Origin: Bacillus sp. AFS088145
Lineage (GTDB): Bacteria > Bacillota > Bacilli > Bacillales > Bacillaceae_G
Length of the DNA stretch: 64,000 bases
Direction of reading: 5' to 3'
Assembly: GCF_002564465.1 (NCBI RefSeq)
Contig: NZ_NUUX01000013.1
Span: 411,023-475,022, forward strand
Shown: positions 44,771 to 52,821 of the stretch, piece by piece
How the letters are laid out: every line of letters begins with the position of its first letter
Position numbering within the stretch: position 1 is the first letter of the stretch
Program-made: the position numbers and the translations under genes
Notes under the pieces: model-generated
Told to the model about the DNA's origin: nothing
The model's input: the letters and a program-made list of their open reading frames with translations, nothing else
Databases searched by the model: none

Positions 44771-45027
44771 CACTCCGTTTCACATGCATAATTATCATGA
44801 TCACGATCCATTTGTGCTTGGTAAGCTTTATTCCCTTTTGGTACTCCATTTGGATAGACTTTTCTTAAGTCTGCGCAGTTTTTAAAATACTGTTTATTAT
44901 TGTTAGACGAATTATTCGTTTTTGTATGATTGGTTTTATTTTTGCTCCATAAACCAACCCTCTGCTGCTGCGCAGTTGCTTGTAAGCTTCTTAGATCTGA
45001 TTCATAGGCATAATTACCATGTATCTT
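44770..45027 (-). pseudogene. C-terminal remnant of a thermonuclease with Excalibur domain
   Basis: About 85 codons survive without a start. They read as the tail of a staphylococcal-nuclease-type enzyme (LRSLQATAQQQRVGLWSKN), an Asn-rich linker, and an Excalibur calcium-binding domain (FKNCADLRKVYPNGVP, then DRDHDNYACE). The 5' part is missing and is replaced at about 45027 by the end of the tnpB insertion. The stop overlaps the right hairpin of repeat copy F. Confidence 0.75.
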
Positions 45028-46320
45028 GAACTACTCACCACTTAACACCTTTACTGGTTGTTTGAAGTGGGAGATTCTTGGGAACAGAGCATACTTGCTA
45101 GTATATTTCTTTGCCAGCAGAGGTTTCTCTTGTTTGCCAAGCTATCCCCATTCCTACGGTTCTATGTTTATTTACGCCAAAGCCATTGCTCGTAAGCCTT
45201 CAGCTAGAATATTTTTACTGGCATTTATGTCTCGATCGTGATGTTGATGGCAAATAGGTCAGGTCCATTCCCTAATTTCAAGAGGTTTCTTACCACCTTG
45301 ATGCCCACAATCGGAACATATTTGACTGGAAGGAAACCATTTACTCACTTTCATGATTGTTTTACCGTACCATGTAGCTTTGTATTCTAATTTCGTTACA
45401 AAAGCAGACCATGATACATCAGAGATCGATTTGGCTAGTTTGTGATTACGTAGCATTCCTTTCGTATTCAAGGTTTCGATACAGATTAGATCGTGGTTTT
45501 TGATGATTTCTGTACTCAACTTGTTAAGGAAATCGTCACGCTGATTCAATACTCTTTCGTGTAATCTAGCGACTTTTCGTTTTTGTTTCTGATAGTTTTT
45601 TGCATCAAGAAGGTTAATCCCATTCTTTTTAGCATGAAACGCACGTCTTGAAAGTTTTCGCTGTTCACGTTTTAGTTTCTGTTCCATTTTGGCAGTAAAT
45701 TTATTGTTGTCAATTTTGCTTCCGTCAGAAAAAATGGCAAAATCAGTGATGCCTAAGTCGATACCAATTGATGATTCAGCTTTCTCCAGTGGTAGTACGT
45801 CTACTTCTGCAAGAATGGATACAAAGTATTTACCACTTGGAGTTCGTCTAACGGTCGCATTTAAAACACGACCATGTACTTCGCGACTTTTAGCAAAGCG
45901 AAAAGACCAAGTTTAGGTAGTTTCAATTTGTTTCCGACAACGGCAATATTTCCATTCGTTTCTTTTGTTGTTTAGGATTGAACTTGATTCTTTTTAGACT
46001 TAAAGCGTGGTGCGTTATTCTGCATGTTGAAGAATCGTGAATAAGAATCGCTAAGGCTTTTCAGTGAGGATTGAAGAGCAATGCTGTCAACTTCTTTTAG
46101 CCATATTAACTCTTTTTTCAACTGTGTTAATTCAGCAGAACAAGAATTGTATGTTAATCCTTTGCCAGTTTCTTTGTATGCGTCGTTCCATTGACCTAAA
46201 AAGCGATTGAATATAAAACGACTACATCCGATTGTTTTAACAATTAGGGTTTCCTGTTCTTTAGTTGGATAGATACGGAATTTATATGCTTTATTGACTA
46301 GCATTGGTTTTCACCTCACT
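45028..46320 (-). mobile_element. Decayed IS200/IS605-family insertion (tnpB only)
   Basis: The unit comprises the tnpB pseudogene and about 145 bp of downstream non-coding sequence (45028-45171), the place where TnpB elements encode their guide (omega) RNA at the right end. No tnpA (Y1 transposase) is present. The ends were not defined by a duplicated target; the right boundary is set where nuclease-like coding sequence begins and the left boundary is approximate. Confidence 0.65.
45172..46304 (-). pseudogene. tnpB pseudogene (RNA-guided nuclease, inactivated)
   Basis: The start MLVNKAYKFRIYPTKEQE and end HHDRDINASKNILAEGLRAMA are typical of TnpB/OrfB. The frame is broken by a TAA at 45972 (in QS-stop-TTKETNG), a one-base frameshift near 45900 (after LPKLGLF) and a TGA at 45259 replacing the first Cys of the second zinc pair. 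RuvC residues are otherwise recognisable (GIDLG, CIETLN, DRDINAS), as is the CSDCG knuckle. It cannot give a full protein without recoding. Confidence 0.85.
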
Positions 46321-46447
46321 TCATTACATCTAACACAAGATGGTAATATATTAAGAATACTGTTTATCGCTATCTAAATTCATTGAAACCTCAGCCCTTT
46401 TCTTACTTAAGTCTGAATAGATCATTGAAATATGAAACGGGCAACAA

Positions 46448-46472
46448 AAAAAGCCTTTAGGCATACGCCTAA
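46448..46472 (-). terminator. Terminator-like hairpin after the small peptide frame
   Basis: On the minus strand GTTAGGC-GTAT-GCCTAA followed by AGGCTTTTTTTG. Confidence 0.6.
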
Positions 46473-46479
46473 CCGACAT

Positions 46480-46572
46480 TCAACGACTACCTATTACTGG
46501 TGGTGTTATCACACCTTCACGTAATTGAGGAAGGAGTCTTCTTTCGGAAAATGATAAAATAAGTCTTTTCAT
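46480..46572 (-). CDS. Possible small peptide gene (30 residues)
   Basis: A 30-codon frame starts MKRLILSFSERRLLPQL and ends PPVIGSR. It has an SD (GGGGGAAC) 4 bases before its ATG and is followed within 25 bp by a hairpin TTAGGC/GCCTAA and a T-run (CTTTTTTTG), the layout of a small independent gene. No family recognised, and length alone cannot prove coding. It fills the 380-bp gap between the tnpB relic and the alkA-like gene. Confidence 0.4.
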   Translation of the reverse strand: MKRLILSFSERRLLPQLREGVITPPVIGSR

Positions 46573-46685
46573 GCTGTTCCCCCAATTATTCTTGTTACTA
46601 CATTATTTTAACAATAAAAACCAATTATGTATCGAAATATAGGGGGATATTTCAATTTTAAAGGACTTTGCTTTGTATTACCTAT

Positions 46686-47618
46686 TTAGGAATATAATGA
46701 TCTCCATAAATAAAACGTTACGTAAGCTTCCCAGCCCTTCCATTTTGTAGCTATTTTCTTAATTTCATCAATTGAAGGTTTTTTCTCTAATGATAGTTGA
46801 TTTTTTAATGCATTATGTATTCCTACATCGGCAATTGGAAATGCAGATTTCTCTTGTAAACATTTCATCAAAACGTAATCAGCCGTCCAGTTCCCAACTC
46901 CTCGAATTTCTAATAGCTTCTTTACCTTTTTCTCGTATGAATCTAAACGAGTTAGAGATTCTTTTGAAATGAGTCCATCTGTCATTAATTTTGCAATCCC
47001 AATCACGTATTCAGCTTTTCGTGTAGTAAATTTCATACTAGTTAAATCGGAAACTTCAAGTTTGGATATTATTTCTGGAGTTGGAAATAGCCAAAATATT
47101 TCATCCCGCCATCTAAAGCTTTCTCCATATTTTTCAACAAAGCTTCTTTTTAAAGAAAACGCAAATGACAGATTGATTTGTTGACCCATAATTGCCCATG
47201 TAAATGCTTCAAATAAATCCGGAATTCCAATTACGCGAAGTCCAAAATGCTGATTAATTAGCAATTGTAGCATTTGATTATCTTTACTTAATTGATAGAA
47301 CTCGGTTAGGTCTCTGCCTAAATCAAATAAATCCCATATAAATACTGCTGAAGCTACTTTTATTTCTTCACATGTATTTTGGTCTGGAAATTCAATTAAT
47401 AATTCGTTATGATCACTACTTACTTTTATTAAAATTAATCTATTTTTTATTTTTATAAGTTTTAAAAAATATTCCCCTTTAACTTGATGAAGTACCTCAT
47501 TTTTAGATCGTGCTAGAAATACTAAGCATTCTTTAAAACTGAAATCTTTTGGTGTTAAGATAGATATCGAATTCTTATTTTTATCTATTACAAGTGATTC
47601 ATTGAATTCTTTATACAT
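46686..47618 (-). CDS. alkA: DNA-3-methyladenine glycosylase II (AlkA-like)
   Basis: 310-residue base-excision enzyme for alkylated purines. The N-terminal domain is AlkA-type; WAIMGQQINLSFAFSLKR starts the HhH-GPD domain, LLEIRGVGNWTADYVLM (about 245-261) is the helix-hairpin-helix, and FPIADVGIHNAL carries the catalytic Asp. The ATG at 47618 follows AGAGGTG with a 6-base gap; earlier ATGs overlap this SD. The upstream transporter gene ends 23 bp before this start, suggesting a two-gene unit. Confidence 0.88.
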   Translation of the reverse strand: MYKEFNESLVIDKNKNSISILTPKDFSFKECLVFLARSKNEVLHQVKGEYFLKLIKIKNRLILIKVSSDHNELLIEFPDQNTCEEIKVASAVFIWDLFDLGRDLTEFYQLSKDNQMLQLLINQHFGLRVIGIPDLFEAFTWAIMGQQINLSFAFSLKRSFVEKYGESFRWRDEIFWLFPTPEIISKLEVSDLTSMKFTTRKAEYVIGIAKLMTDGLISKESLTRLDSYEKKVKKLLEIRGVGNWTADYVLMKCLQEKSAFPIADVGIHNALKNQLSLEKKPSIDEIKKIATKWKGWEAYVTFYLWRSLYS

Positions 47619-47640
47619 ACTCATCACCTCTTTCAACAAT

Positions 47641-48615
47641 TCATAAATTAACAGTTTCCTTATCTTGCTGTACGGACTTTTTCCTCTGTGATAGATAGCT
47701 ATGTAAGATCATTCCGATCATGATAATAATCATGCCAATCCAAGAAATAATTGCTGGAGATGCCGATGATAAAAAGAGCATTTCACCAATTACTGTGAAT
47801 AATACTTCCATGGATTGGGTTGCTTCTACTGCCCCTAATTTCTGCATATTTCCCCTTACTAAATCAGTTGCTTGAAAAAATAATACAGTAGCAATTACAC
47901 CTGATGAAATCGCTACAATTAACGATTGTGATACTTGGTTTTGACTTGGTAGCCCTTGAGTATATAAACCATAGATTGATAGGATGATCCAAAACGGTAA
48001 GCTTGCTAAAGTCATTCCTAAAACGCGTTGATATACATCCAGCTTTCCATCACATAATTCCATCATTTTCCGATTGCCAAGTGGGTATGCAAATGATGCA
48101 ATAATAACTGGTAAAATACCTGTTAAAACTGTTGAAATAGCAATCTTTGTAGCTAACTCCACTTGCATTAATAAAATACCAAATATGATTAATAAAGACA
48201 TTCCTAATCCCTTAAACGGAATCTTCCCGCGTACTTTCCGAGTTCCATTTGATGTTTGAATTGAAATGTAGAAAAATGGTGCTAAAAGTGACCCAGATAA
48301 AATTGTGATTTGCCATGAACTAGCTATTAGCCATCCTGGTGAATAAACTGCTGCGAGAGAAATTGGTGCATAAAATAAACCGAATCCAATTGTTGACCAT
48401 ATAATCCAACTTTTTAATTTCCCTTTCATTTCTTTTAATAGATCATACAAATTTCTTCTAGAGATTACGATGATCAATAAAAAAGGTACCATAAAAAAGT
48501 ATCTTAAGGATGCGCTCCAAATCCAACTTCCACCAGATAATTCCATCGAGCGGTTTAAAATAAATGTAATTGAAAAGAAAAATGCCGCTAATACTCCTAA
48601 TAATATTGGGCGCAT
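47641..48615 (-). CDS. DMT-superfamily multidrug-resistance exporter-like protein
   Basis: 324 residues with ten hydrophobic helices in two EamA-like halves. MRPILLGVLAAFFFSITFILNR and the end GMIIIMIGMILHSYL match the long, duplicated EmrE-type family of Firmicutes (multidrug resistance efflux transporter family). Substrates are not known. The ATG at 48615 follows AGAGGTGG. It is followed by alkA and preceded by the frameshifted Nudix gene, all minus strand. Confidence 0.8.
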   Translation of the reverse strand: MRPILLGVLAAFFFSITFILNRSMELSGGSWIWSASLRYFFMVPFLLIIVISRRNLYDLLKEMKGKLKSWIIWSTIGFGLFYAPISLAAVYSPGWLIASSWQITILSGSLLAPFFYISIQTSNGTRKVRGKIPFKGLGMSLLIIFGILLMQVELATKIAISTVLTGILPVIIASFAYPLGNRKMMELCDGKLDVYQRVLGMTLASLPFWIILSIYGLYTQGLPSQNQVSQSLIVAISSGVIATVLFFQATDLVRGNMQKLGAVEATQSMEVLFTVIGEMLFLSSASPAIISWIGMIIIMIGMILHSYLSQRKKSVQQDKETVNL

Positions 48616-48636
48616 ATTACCACCTCTATAACGATT

Positions 48637-49103
48637 TCAATTATCTTTTACGATAAAATGATTTTCGGTTGAAACTTCCTTTAATTTTTTCCGTAAAAAT
48701 TCAGGGTATAATTCAATTTCTTCAAGATTCTCTATCCTTACCCATTTAAAAATTAATCGATTACCTTCCTTACCATAAAATGATTCATTCATTGAATTAG
48801 TAAGCTTGTTCTCTGATTTTATTTTATAATAAAGACCAACTTCGTGAATATCATTTCCTTTATAAGAAAAGAAATTTTCTACCGTCCACATTATCTGATT
48901 AATTTCTATTTCTAATCCTAATTCTTCATTGAACTCCCTTTTTAAGCTTAAATGTGACTCTTCATTGAATTTTATTCTACCACCAGGTAATGACCAAATT
49001 TTTTCATTTGCTAGTCTGTGAATTAAGACATGCCATTTTCAATCCAAATACCTGCTACCCTTAAATTAAATACTTTGTTCTCTGATTTAAATACAACATC
49101 CAT
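48637..49103 (-). pseudogene. Nudix hydrolase gene with a one-base frameshift
   Basis: Starting at ATG 49103 the frame reads MDVVFKSENKVFNLRVAGIW, then stops early. Shifting frame at about 49030-49034 (GAAAATGGCATGTC, one base short of ENGHVLIHR) restores HVLIHRLANEKIWSLPGG and a complete Nudix box G-x5-E-x7-REFxEELG, then the C-terminal part to 48637. Total length about 155 residues, normal for Nudix. It is either a recent pseudogene or a sequencing error. Confidence 0.8.
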
Positions 49104-49118
49104 TAACAATACCTGACC

Positions 49119-50054
49119 TTACAGGTTATTATTAGAGGCTTTTTCAACTAAATGAACCCCTCCAATCCACCAGTCTATTCCAATTAAATTCATTCGATTT
49201 GCTTTTCCCGTTAGTACGGCTAATCCCCATTTAGTTAATTCAATTTTTGCTTTTGGGTTATGGTGTTTATAACTTGGTAATTCACTGTCACTACTTATTA
49301 AAGGGTAATTACCTTTCATTAATTCATTTAAAAGTGCTGCGAAATATAAATCGCTTAATCCATCATTTGTTCTTTGTCTTACGAGTTTATTAAATAGTTC
49401 TGCAAAAGAGTTAATACCTTCATTGATCATTGATAATGCTAAAAACTCTACTTCATTTAATCCATTCTGTTGAGACGGAAAATATGTCAAATGACTTAAT
49501 AAAGCTTGTTTTAAAAACGGAAGCGCATGACATTTATGAATAAATTCATTAAGTTCAGCTAGATTATTTGAACAATAAGCTTTCCATCCAGCACATGCTT
49601 CTTCTATTTGTTCGTTTGTAACTTCTTGTTTAGTTGGAAGTAATTCAATTAATTGTTCTGAAGATAATTGACCTAATCCGTGAAATGGTTCAATTCCTTC
49701 ATATTCATTTATACTAACCATCGAAATTTTTTGAAATCCAAGTGCCGATAATTCCGATAATAAATAAAGTATTGTCACCTGATCGTATCGATCATGTTCG
49801 AACCATAGAACAACTTCCTCAGAACAAGATAGTTCATTTAATATTTGAAATTGGCTTTGGCAATTTTCAATAAAAAAACTCGAAGGAATTTGTAGCTTTT
49901 GTTCAAAAAATTCTGCTCTTCTTTTATATGTTTCTTCTAATGTCCAATCTTGACTAAGTGGTCCAAAATCATACATTTCTCGCCATACAACAATATTATC
50001 ATTTAATGTCTTAATTTTTCCTCCAACCACATCACCATTTACAATATGATTCAT
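49119..50054 (-). CDS. DUF1835-domain protein
   Basis: 311 residues matching the DUF1835 family: MNHIVNGDVVGGKIK at the start, WREMYDFGPLSQ, EEVVLWFEHDRYDQVTILYLL and a C-terminal winged-helix-like half (KAKIELTKWGLAVLTGKAN, then WWIGGVHL). The biochemical role is unknown. The ATG at 50054 follows GGAGAAAG. It is upstream of the frameshifted Nudix gene by 15 bp on the same strand. Confidence 0.8.
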   Translation of the reverse strand: MNHIVNGDVVGGKIKTLNDNIVVWREMYDFGPLSQDWTLEETYKRRAEFFEQKLQIPSSFFIENCQSQFQILNELSCSEEVVLWFEHDRYDQVTILYLLSELSALGFQKISMVSINEYEGIEPFHGLGQLSSEQLIELLPTKQEVTNEQIEEACAGWKAYCSNNLAELNEFIHKCHALPFLKQALLSHLTYFPSQQNGLNEVEFLALSMINEGINSFAELFNKLVRQRTNDGLSDLYFAALLNELMKGNYPLISSDSELPSYKHHNPKAKIELTKWGLAVLTGKANRMNLIGIDWWIGGVHLVEKASNNNL

Positions 50055-50161
50055 CTATTCATCTACTTTCTCCATTGGTTTAATTAAAAAGAAAATACAG
50101 TTCTTAATTCTTCTTAGCAATCGTAGATTCCTCTTACATCTATTATTATTTTTTATCAAAA

Positions 50162-50188
50162 CAAAAACCACCTATATAAATAGGTGGC
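50162..50188 (-). terminator. Terminator of the yuzL-like gene
   Basis: Stem CCACCTAT/ATAGGTGG with TTTTTGTTTTG on the minus strand. Confidence 0.8.
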
Positions 50189-50254
50189 GAGACATGTTCT
50201 TAGCTTTGAATGTCATTGGCAAATTCCTACCATTTGAATTTAGACCAATAGTGT

Positions 50255-50389
50255 TTATTTAATCTCTCTTTTTTGTTTTTTTCTACTAGAAGACATCTCA
50301 ACACCAGTTTCAGATGTTGTAGTCCCTTGACCTTGTACATTTGGTGATCCTAAGCCCACTCTAGATGGATCTTTTTTAGTTTTTCCCAT
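50255..50389 (-). CDS. yuzL: YuzL-family small protein
   Basis: 44-residue basic protein [20 protein letters not shown] with a TTTSETG motif and a [12 protein letters not shown] tail, matching the Bacillus YuzL family (KKDPSKxGL, QGTTT, RKKQK). The function is unknown; it is spread among spore formers. The ATG at 50389 follows GGAGGTG and its own terminator follows. It is divergent from the ykuS-like gene. Confidence 0.85.
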   Translation of the reverse strand: MGKTKKDPSRVGLGSPNVQGQGTTTSETGVEMSSSRKKQKREIK

Positions 50390-50492
50390 TTTAAACACCT
50401 CCATCTTTACTTTTTCTAAACGTAAACTTCTTTATTCAAAGAATATTTTTCCTGTAAATTGCAAATCTTATATTTCTGAGGAGGTGTTTTTT

Positions 50493-50735
50493 ATGGCTAG
50501 AATCGGAGTAGAACAATCTTTAACAAATGTTCAAGAAGCATTACGTTCAGCGGGACACGATGTTGTTGAATTAAAACAAGAATCAGATGCAAATGGTTGC
50601 GATTGCTGCGTAGTAACAGGACTTGATTCAAATGTAATGGGAATGCAAAATGTAGCTACACAAGGATCAGTAATCGAGGCAAGTGGCTTAACAGCTGATG
50701 AAGTTTGTCAACAAGTTGAAAGTAAATTACAATAA
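50493..50735 (+). CDS. ykuS: YkuS family protein (UPF0180)
   Basis: 80-residue protein: [47 protein letters not shown]. These are the markers of UPF0180/YkuS, a small Cys-containing Bacillus family with no assigned function. ATG at 50493 behind GAGGAGGTG; a GTG at 50484 is inside the SD. A clear terminator follows at 50772. Confidence 0.88.
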   Translation: MARIGVEQSLTNVQEALRSAGHDVVELKQESDANGCDCCVVTGLDSNVMGMQNVATQGSVIEASGLTADEVCQQVESKLQ

Positions 50736-50771
50736 CGAATTACAAACTAAAGTTAGATTAAAATTCTAAAG

Positions 50772-50796
50772 AAAATTCGCCGATTGGCGAATTTTA
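50772..50796 (+). terminator. Terminator of the ykuS-like gene
   Basis: Stem AAAATTCGCC/GGCGAATTTT with a GATT loop. Confidence 0.8.
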
Positions 50797-50898
50797 AGCG
50801 AAGACAGAGACGCAGTTGCACTTTTACATAGTTCCAAAAATATGTTACTACGCCTTTAGTCCCCTTCGTTGCTAGAAAATTTATACTTTCTAATGTGC

Positions 50899-50926
50899 AA
50901 AAAAGGGTAAGCAATTACCCTTTTTT
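50899..50926 (-). terminator. Terminator of the chromate transporter gene pair
   Basis: Stem AAAAGGGTAA/TTACCCTTTT with a GCAA loop and a T-run on the minus strand. Confidence 0.85.
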
Positions 50927-50930
50927 CAAA

Positions 50931-51455
50931 TTATAAATTTAATCCACCGTATAGCAAAGCTCCCATTACAATAAAAGCCGGATGTAGCTTTACTTTCTCC
51001 ATTAATATGTAACTGATTACTCCTAAAAATAAAAACTGTCCAATACCAATTTGAAAATATGAATCATGAAATGAATTATAAGCCATAACGCCAAGTAAAA
51101 CTGCGATTGTTGGCTTGACGTAAAGAGTCATTCGCTTAACTTGAATCGAATGACGATATTTATACAAAATTCCCATTAAGGTCAGCATGAGGATTAATGA
51201 CGGTGCAACTGTAGCGAATACAGCCAAAAATGAACCTAGTATACCACCTTCATGGTATCCGATATACCCTGCCATTTTCGTAGCAATCGGTCCTGGAAGA
51301 GAGTTCCCCATAGCAAGAGCCTCATTAAATTCTTGATGTGTAAGCCAACCTCTTGTGACGACTTCTTTTTGAATAAGCGGAATGGTCGCAGGGCCTCCTC
51401 CATACCCTAAAATATTAGCAACAAAAAACGCCCAGAAAATGTTCCAATATACCAT
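50931..51455 (-). CDS. Chromate transporter half-subunit (ChrA N- or C-half type)
   Basis: 174-residue membrane protein with the ChrA repeat: GYGGGPATIPLIQKEVV (about residues 16-32) and GNSLPGPIATKMAGYIGY (about 49-66), then four more hydrophobic segments. Two such short proteins are thought to form a heterodimer equal to one full-length ChrA. Chromate or sulfate-like anion export is the family role. It overlaps the stop of the partner gene by one base. Confidence 0.87.
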   Translation of the reverse strand: MVYWNIFWAFFVANILGYGGGPATIPLIQKEVVTRGWLTHQEFNEALAMGNSLPGPIATKMAGYIGYHEGGILGSFLAVFATVAPSLILMLTLMGILYKYRHSIQVKRMTLYVKPTIAVLLGVMAYNSFHDSYFQIGIGQFLFLGVISYILMEKVKLHPAFIVMGALLYGGLNL

Positions 51456-52024
51456 TATGCAGACAGTCCTTTTGATTTTTTACCTTCAACTGATTTGGTT
51501 GGCTTAACGATCGCAAATAAGAGTAGCCCTCCAATTATAAACCCTGGATGTATATGAAAATATTGCATTAAAACAATCCCTACTAAAATATGTCCGATTG
51601 TAAAGGGCCATTTTAATCCCTTAACGGAAGCTTCTATAAATTGCCAAGTTAGTACACCAAGCATGACTCCAACTACTGGTACAATCGCTTTAGTCATTCC
51701 TTGTACCCATTTTAAATCTTTAAATGTTACTAGAGTGGTCAATAAAACAACCATTAAAATAATCGTCGGCAAGATCGTTGCAACTATTGCATTGATCATC
51801 CCAATTTTACCGCCTACTTTGAACCCAATGTATCCTGCCATTTTTGTATTAATCGGTCCCGGCAGTGTGTTTCCAATTGCGAGCACATCTCCGAATTCTT
51901 CATCAGTCATCCATTTAAAGCGTTCAACCACTTCTTTATGTACTAAAGGAATGGTCGATGGTCCACCTCCATATCCAAGCATACTGCTCCTAAAAAAGGC
52001 GATAAAGATGTTTAACTGTTTCAT
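51455..52024 (-). CDS. Chromate transporter half-subunit
   Basis: 189-residue partner with GYGGGPSTIPLVHKEVVE and GNTLPGPINTKMAGYIGF. It is translated first and coupled to the second half-subunit by a 1-base overlap. ATG 52024 is preceded by AAAGGGATGG; an ATG three codons upstream overlaps this SD. It lies 30 bp after the Cys-rich protein gene and is on the same strand as the ferredoxin gene, so the operator at 52656 may control this unit also. Confidence 0.87.
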   Translation of the reverse strand: MKQLNIFIAFFRSSMLGYGGGPSTIPLVHKEVVERFKWMTDEEFGDVLAIGNTLPGPINTKMAGYIGFKVGGKIGMINAIVATILPTIILMVVLLTTLVTFKDLKWVQGMTKAIVPVVGVMLGVLTWQFIEASVKGLKWPFTIGHILVGIVLMQYFHIHPGFIIGGLLLFAIVKPTKSVEGKKSKGLSA

Positions 52025-52053
52025 AAAATCCATCCCTTTAGTTTATCTTTCTT

Positions 52054-52257
52054 TTAGTTTGCAATAAGACAAGAGCACTTCACACAATTGCCGCATTGTT
52101 TTTTCTTAACTGGATTAGGTTGATTGACTATGGTCATTAAAAGCGAGGTCTCCACATTACAAAACGAACATGTCTGACCAGTTTGAGCTTTTTGAATTTG
52201 AGGCATTTCTACTAACTTTAAGGCTTCTTTCATATGTTTGTCGCATACTAACAACAT
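52054..52257 (-). CDS. Small Cys-rich zinc-ribbon-like protein
   Basis: 67 residues, MLLVCDKHMKEALKLVEMPQ followed by CSFCNVETSLL and CGNCVKCSC. The spacing C-x2-H, C-x2-C and C-x2-C-x2-C-x-C suggests one or two metal sites of zinc-ribbon type. Family not recognised. The ATG at 52257 follows GGGAGTG; a GTG three codons before is inside the SD. It sits between ferredoxin and chromate transporter genes, spaced 29-30 bp on both sides, as in an operon. Confidence 0.65.
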   Translation of the reverse strand: MLLVCDKHMKEALKLVEMPQIQKAQTGQTCSFCNVETSLLMTIVNQPNPVKKKQCGNCVKCSCLIAN

Positions 52258-52286
52258 ATTTTTCACTCCCGCTCTTAAAATTGGAT

Positions 52287-52631
52287 TTATGGTGTAGATG
52301 TCACTTTCTTTTTCGGATGATCTAATTTACGTTTCTTTACTTCATCTGTTACTTCTTCGTTCCATGAAATCGTTACATCATCATCAGTGATGAAAGCTTG
52401 GCAACCTAAACGGAACCCTTTACTTAACCATTCTTCACCAAGTTTTCGACGCTCCTGCACTTTTATATGATCAACTGTACCCTTTTCAATTTTACAAACG
52501 CAGGATCCACAAACGCCTCCACCACATCGATTTGGCAGTTCTCCATCAAATCGAAGAGACATACGTAAAATATTGGAGTTTTCTGGTACTTCTAATACTT
52601 TTCCACTAGTAGCAAAATTCAGTTTCGGCAT
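52287..52631 (-). CDS. Plant-type [2Fe-2S] ferredoxin 1
   Basis: 114-residue ferredoxin. The cluster ligands are in RCGGGVCGSCVCKI (C-x4-C-x2-C, about residues 36-45) and FRLGCQA (about 75-81). A basic tail (KKRKLDHPKKK) follows. It probably passes electrons to an oxygenase or related enzyme of the locus. It shares a promoter region, with operator sites at 52656 and 52772, with the divergent aspartate-dehydrogenase-like gene. It is the first gene of ferredoxin, Cys-rich protein, chromate transporter pair. Confidence 0.9.
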   Translation of the reverse strand: MPKLNFATSGKVLEVPENSNILRMSLRFDGELPNRCGGGVCGSCVCKIEKGTVDHIKVQERRKLGEEWLSKGFRLGCQAFITDDDVTISWNEEVTDEVKKRKLDHPKKKVTSTP

Positions 52632-52655
52632 AATTCAAATCCTCCTCTTTATCTC

Positions 52656-52676
52656 TTTGGTATACAATATACCATA
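52656..52676. promoter_or_regulatory. Operator O1 (GGTATAC palindrome) of ferredoxin 1
   Basis: TTTGGTATACAATATACCA, core GGTATA-CAA-TATACC at 52659-52673, 25-45 bp before the ferredoxin start. Member of the recurring palindrome of the 52-63 kb locus. Confidence 0.7.
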
Positions 52677-52771
52677 TTTATAATTTTCTGACAATATAAA
52701 AATTACATATATTAAGCTATTTTTCTTAATTTATATTACTCTATTTGTTTTTATATACCGGTCTGATATAA

Positions 52772-52787
52772 TATTTTGTATACCAAA
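52772..52787. promoter_or_regulatory. Operator O2 of the aspartate-dehydrogenase-like gene
   Basis: TATTTTGTATACCAAA, the same palindrome as GGTATACAAAATA on the other strand, 35-50 bp before the start codon and overlapping a likely -10 region (TATAATATT). Confidence 0.65.
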
Positions 52788-52821
52788 TGCGTCTTAATTT
52801 TCAAAAAGCGAGGGGATGAAT

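Noticed and set aside
45026..45241. Plus-strand frame of about 71 codons in the tnpB right end
   Set aside because: It has no family resemblance and covers the non-coding right end of the element plus the tnpB tail.
50797..50898. Distant copy of the dispersed repeat between ykuS and the chromate transporter genes
   Set aside because: CGAAGACAG and CTTCGTTGCT are faintly similar to parts of the long form, but their order and spacing do not fit.
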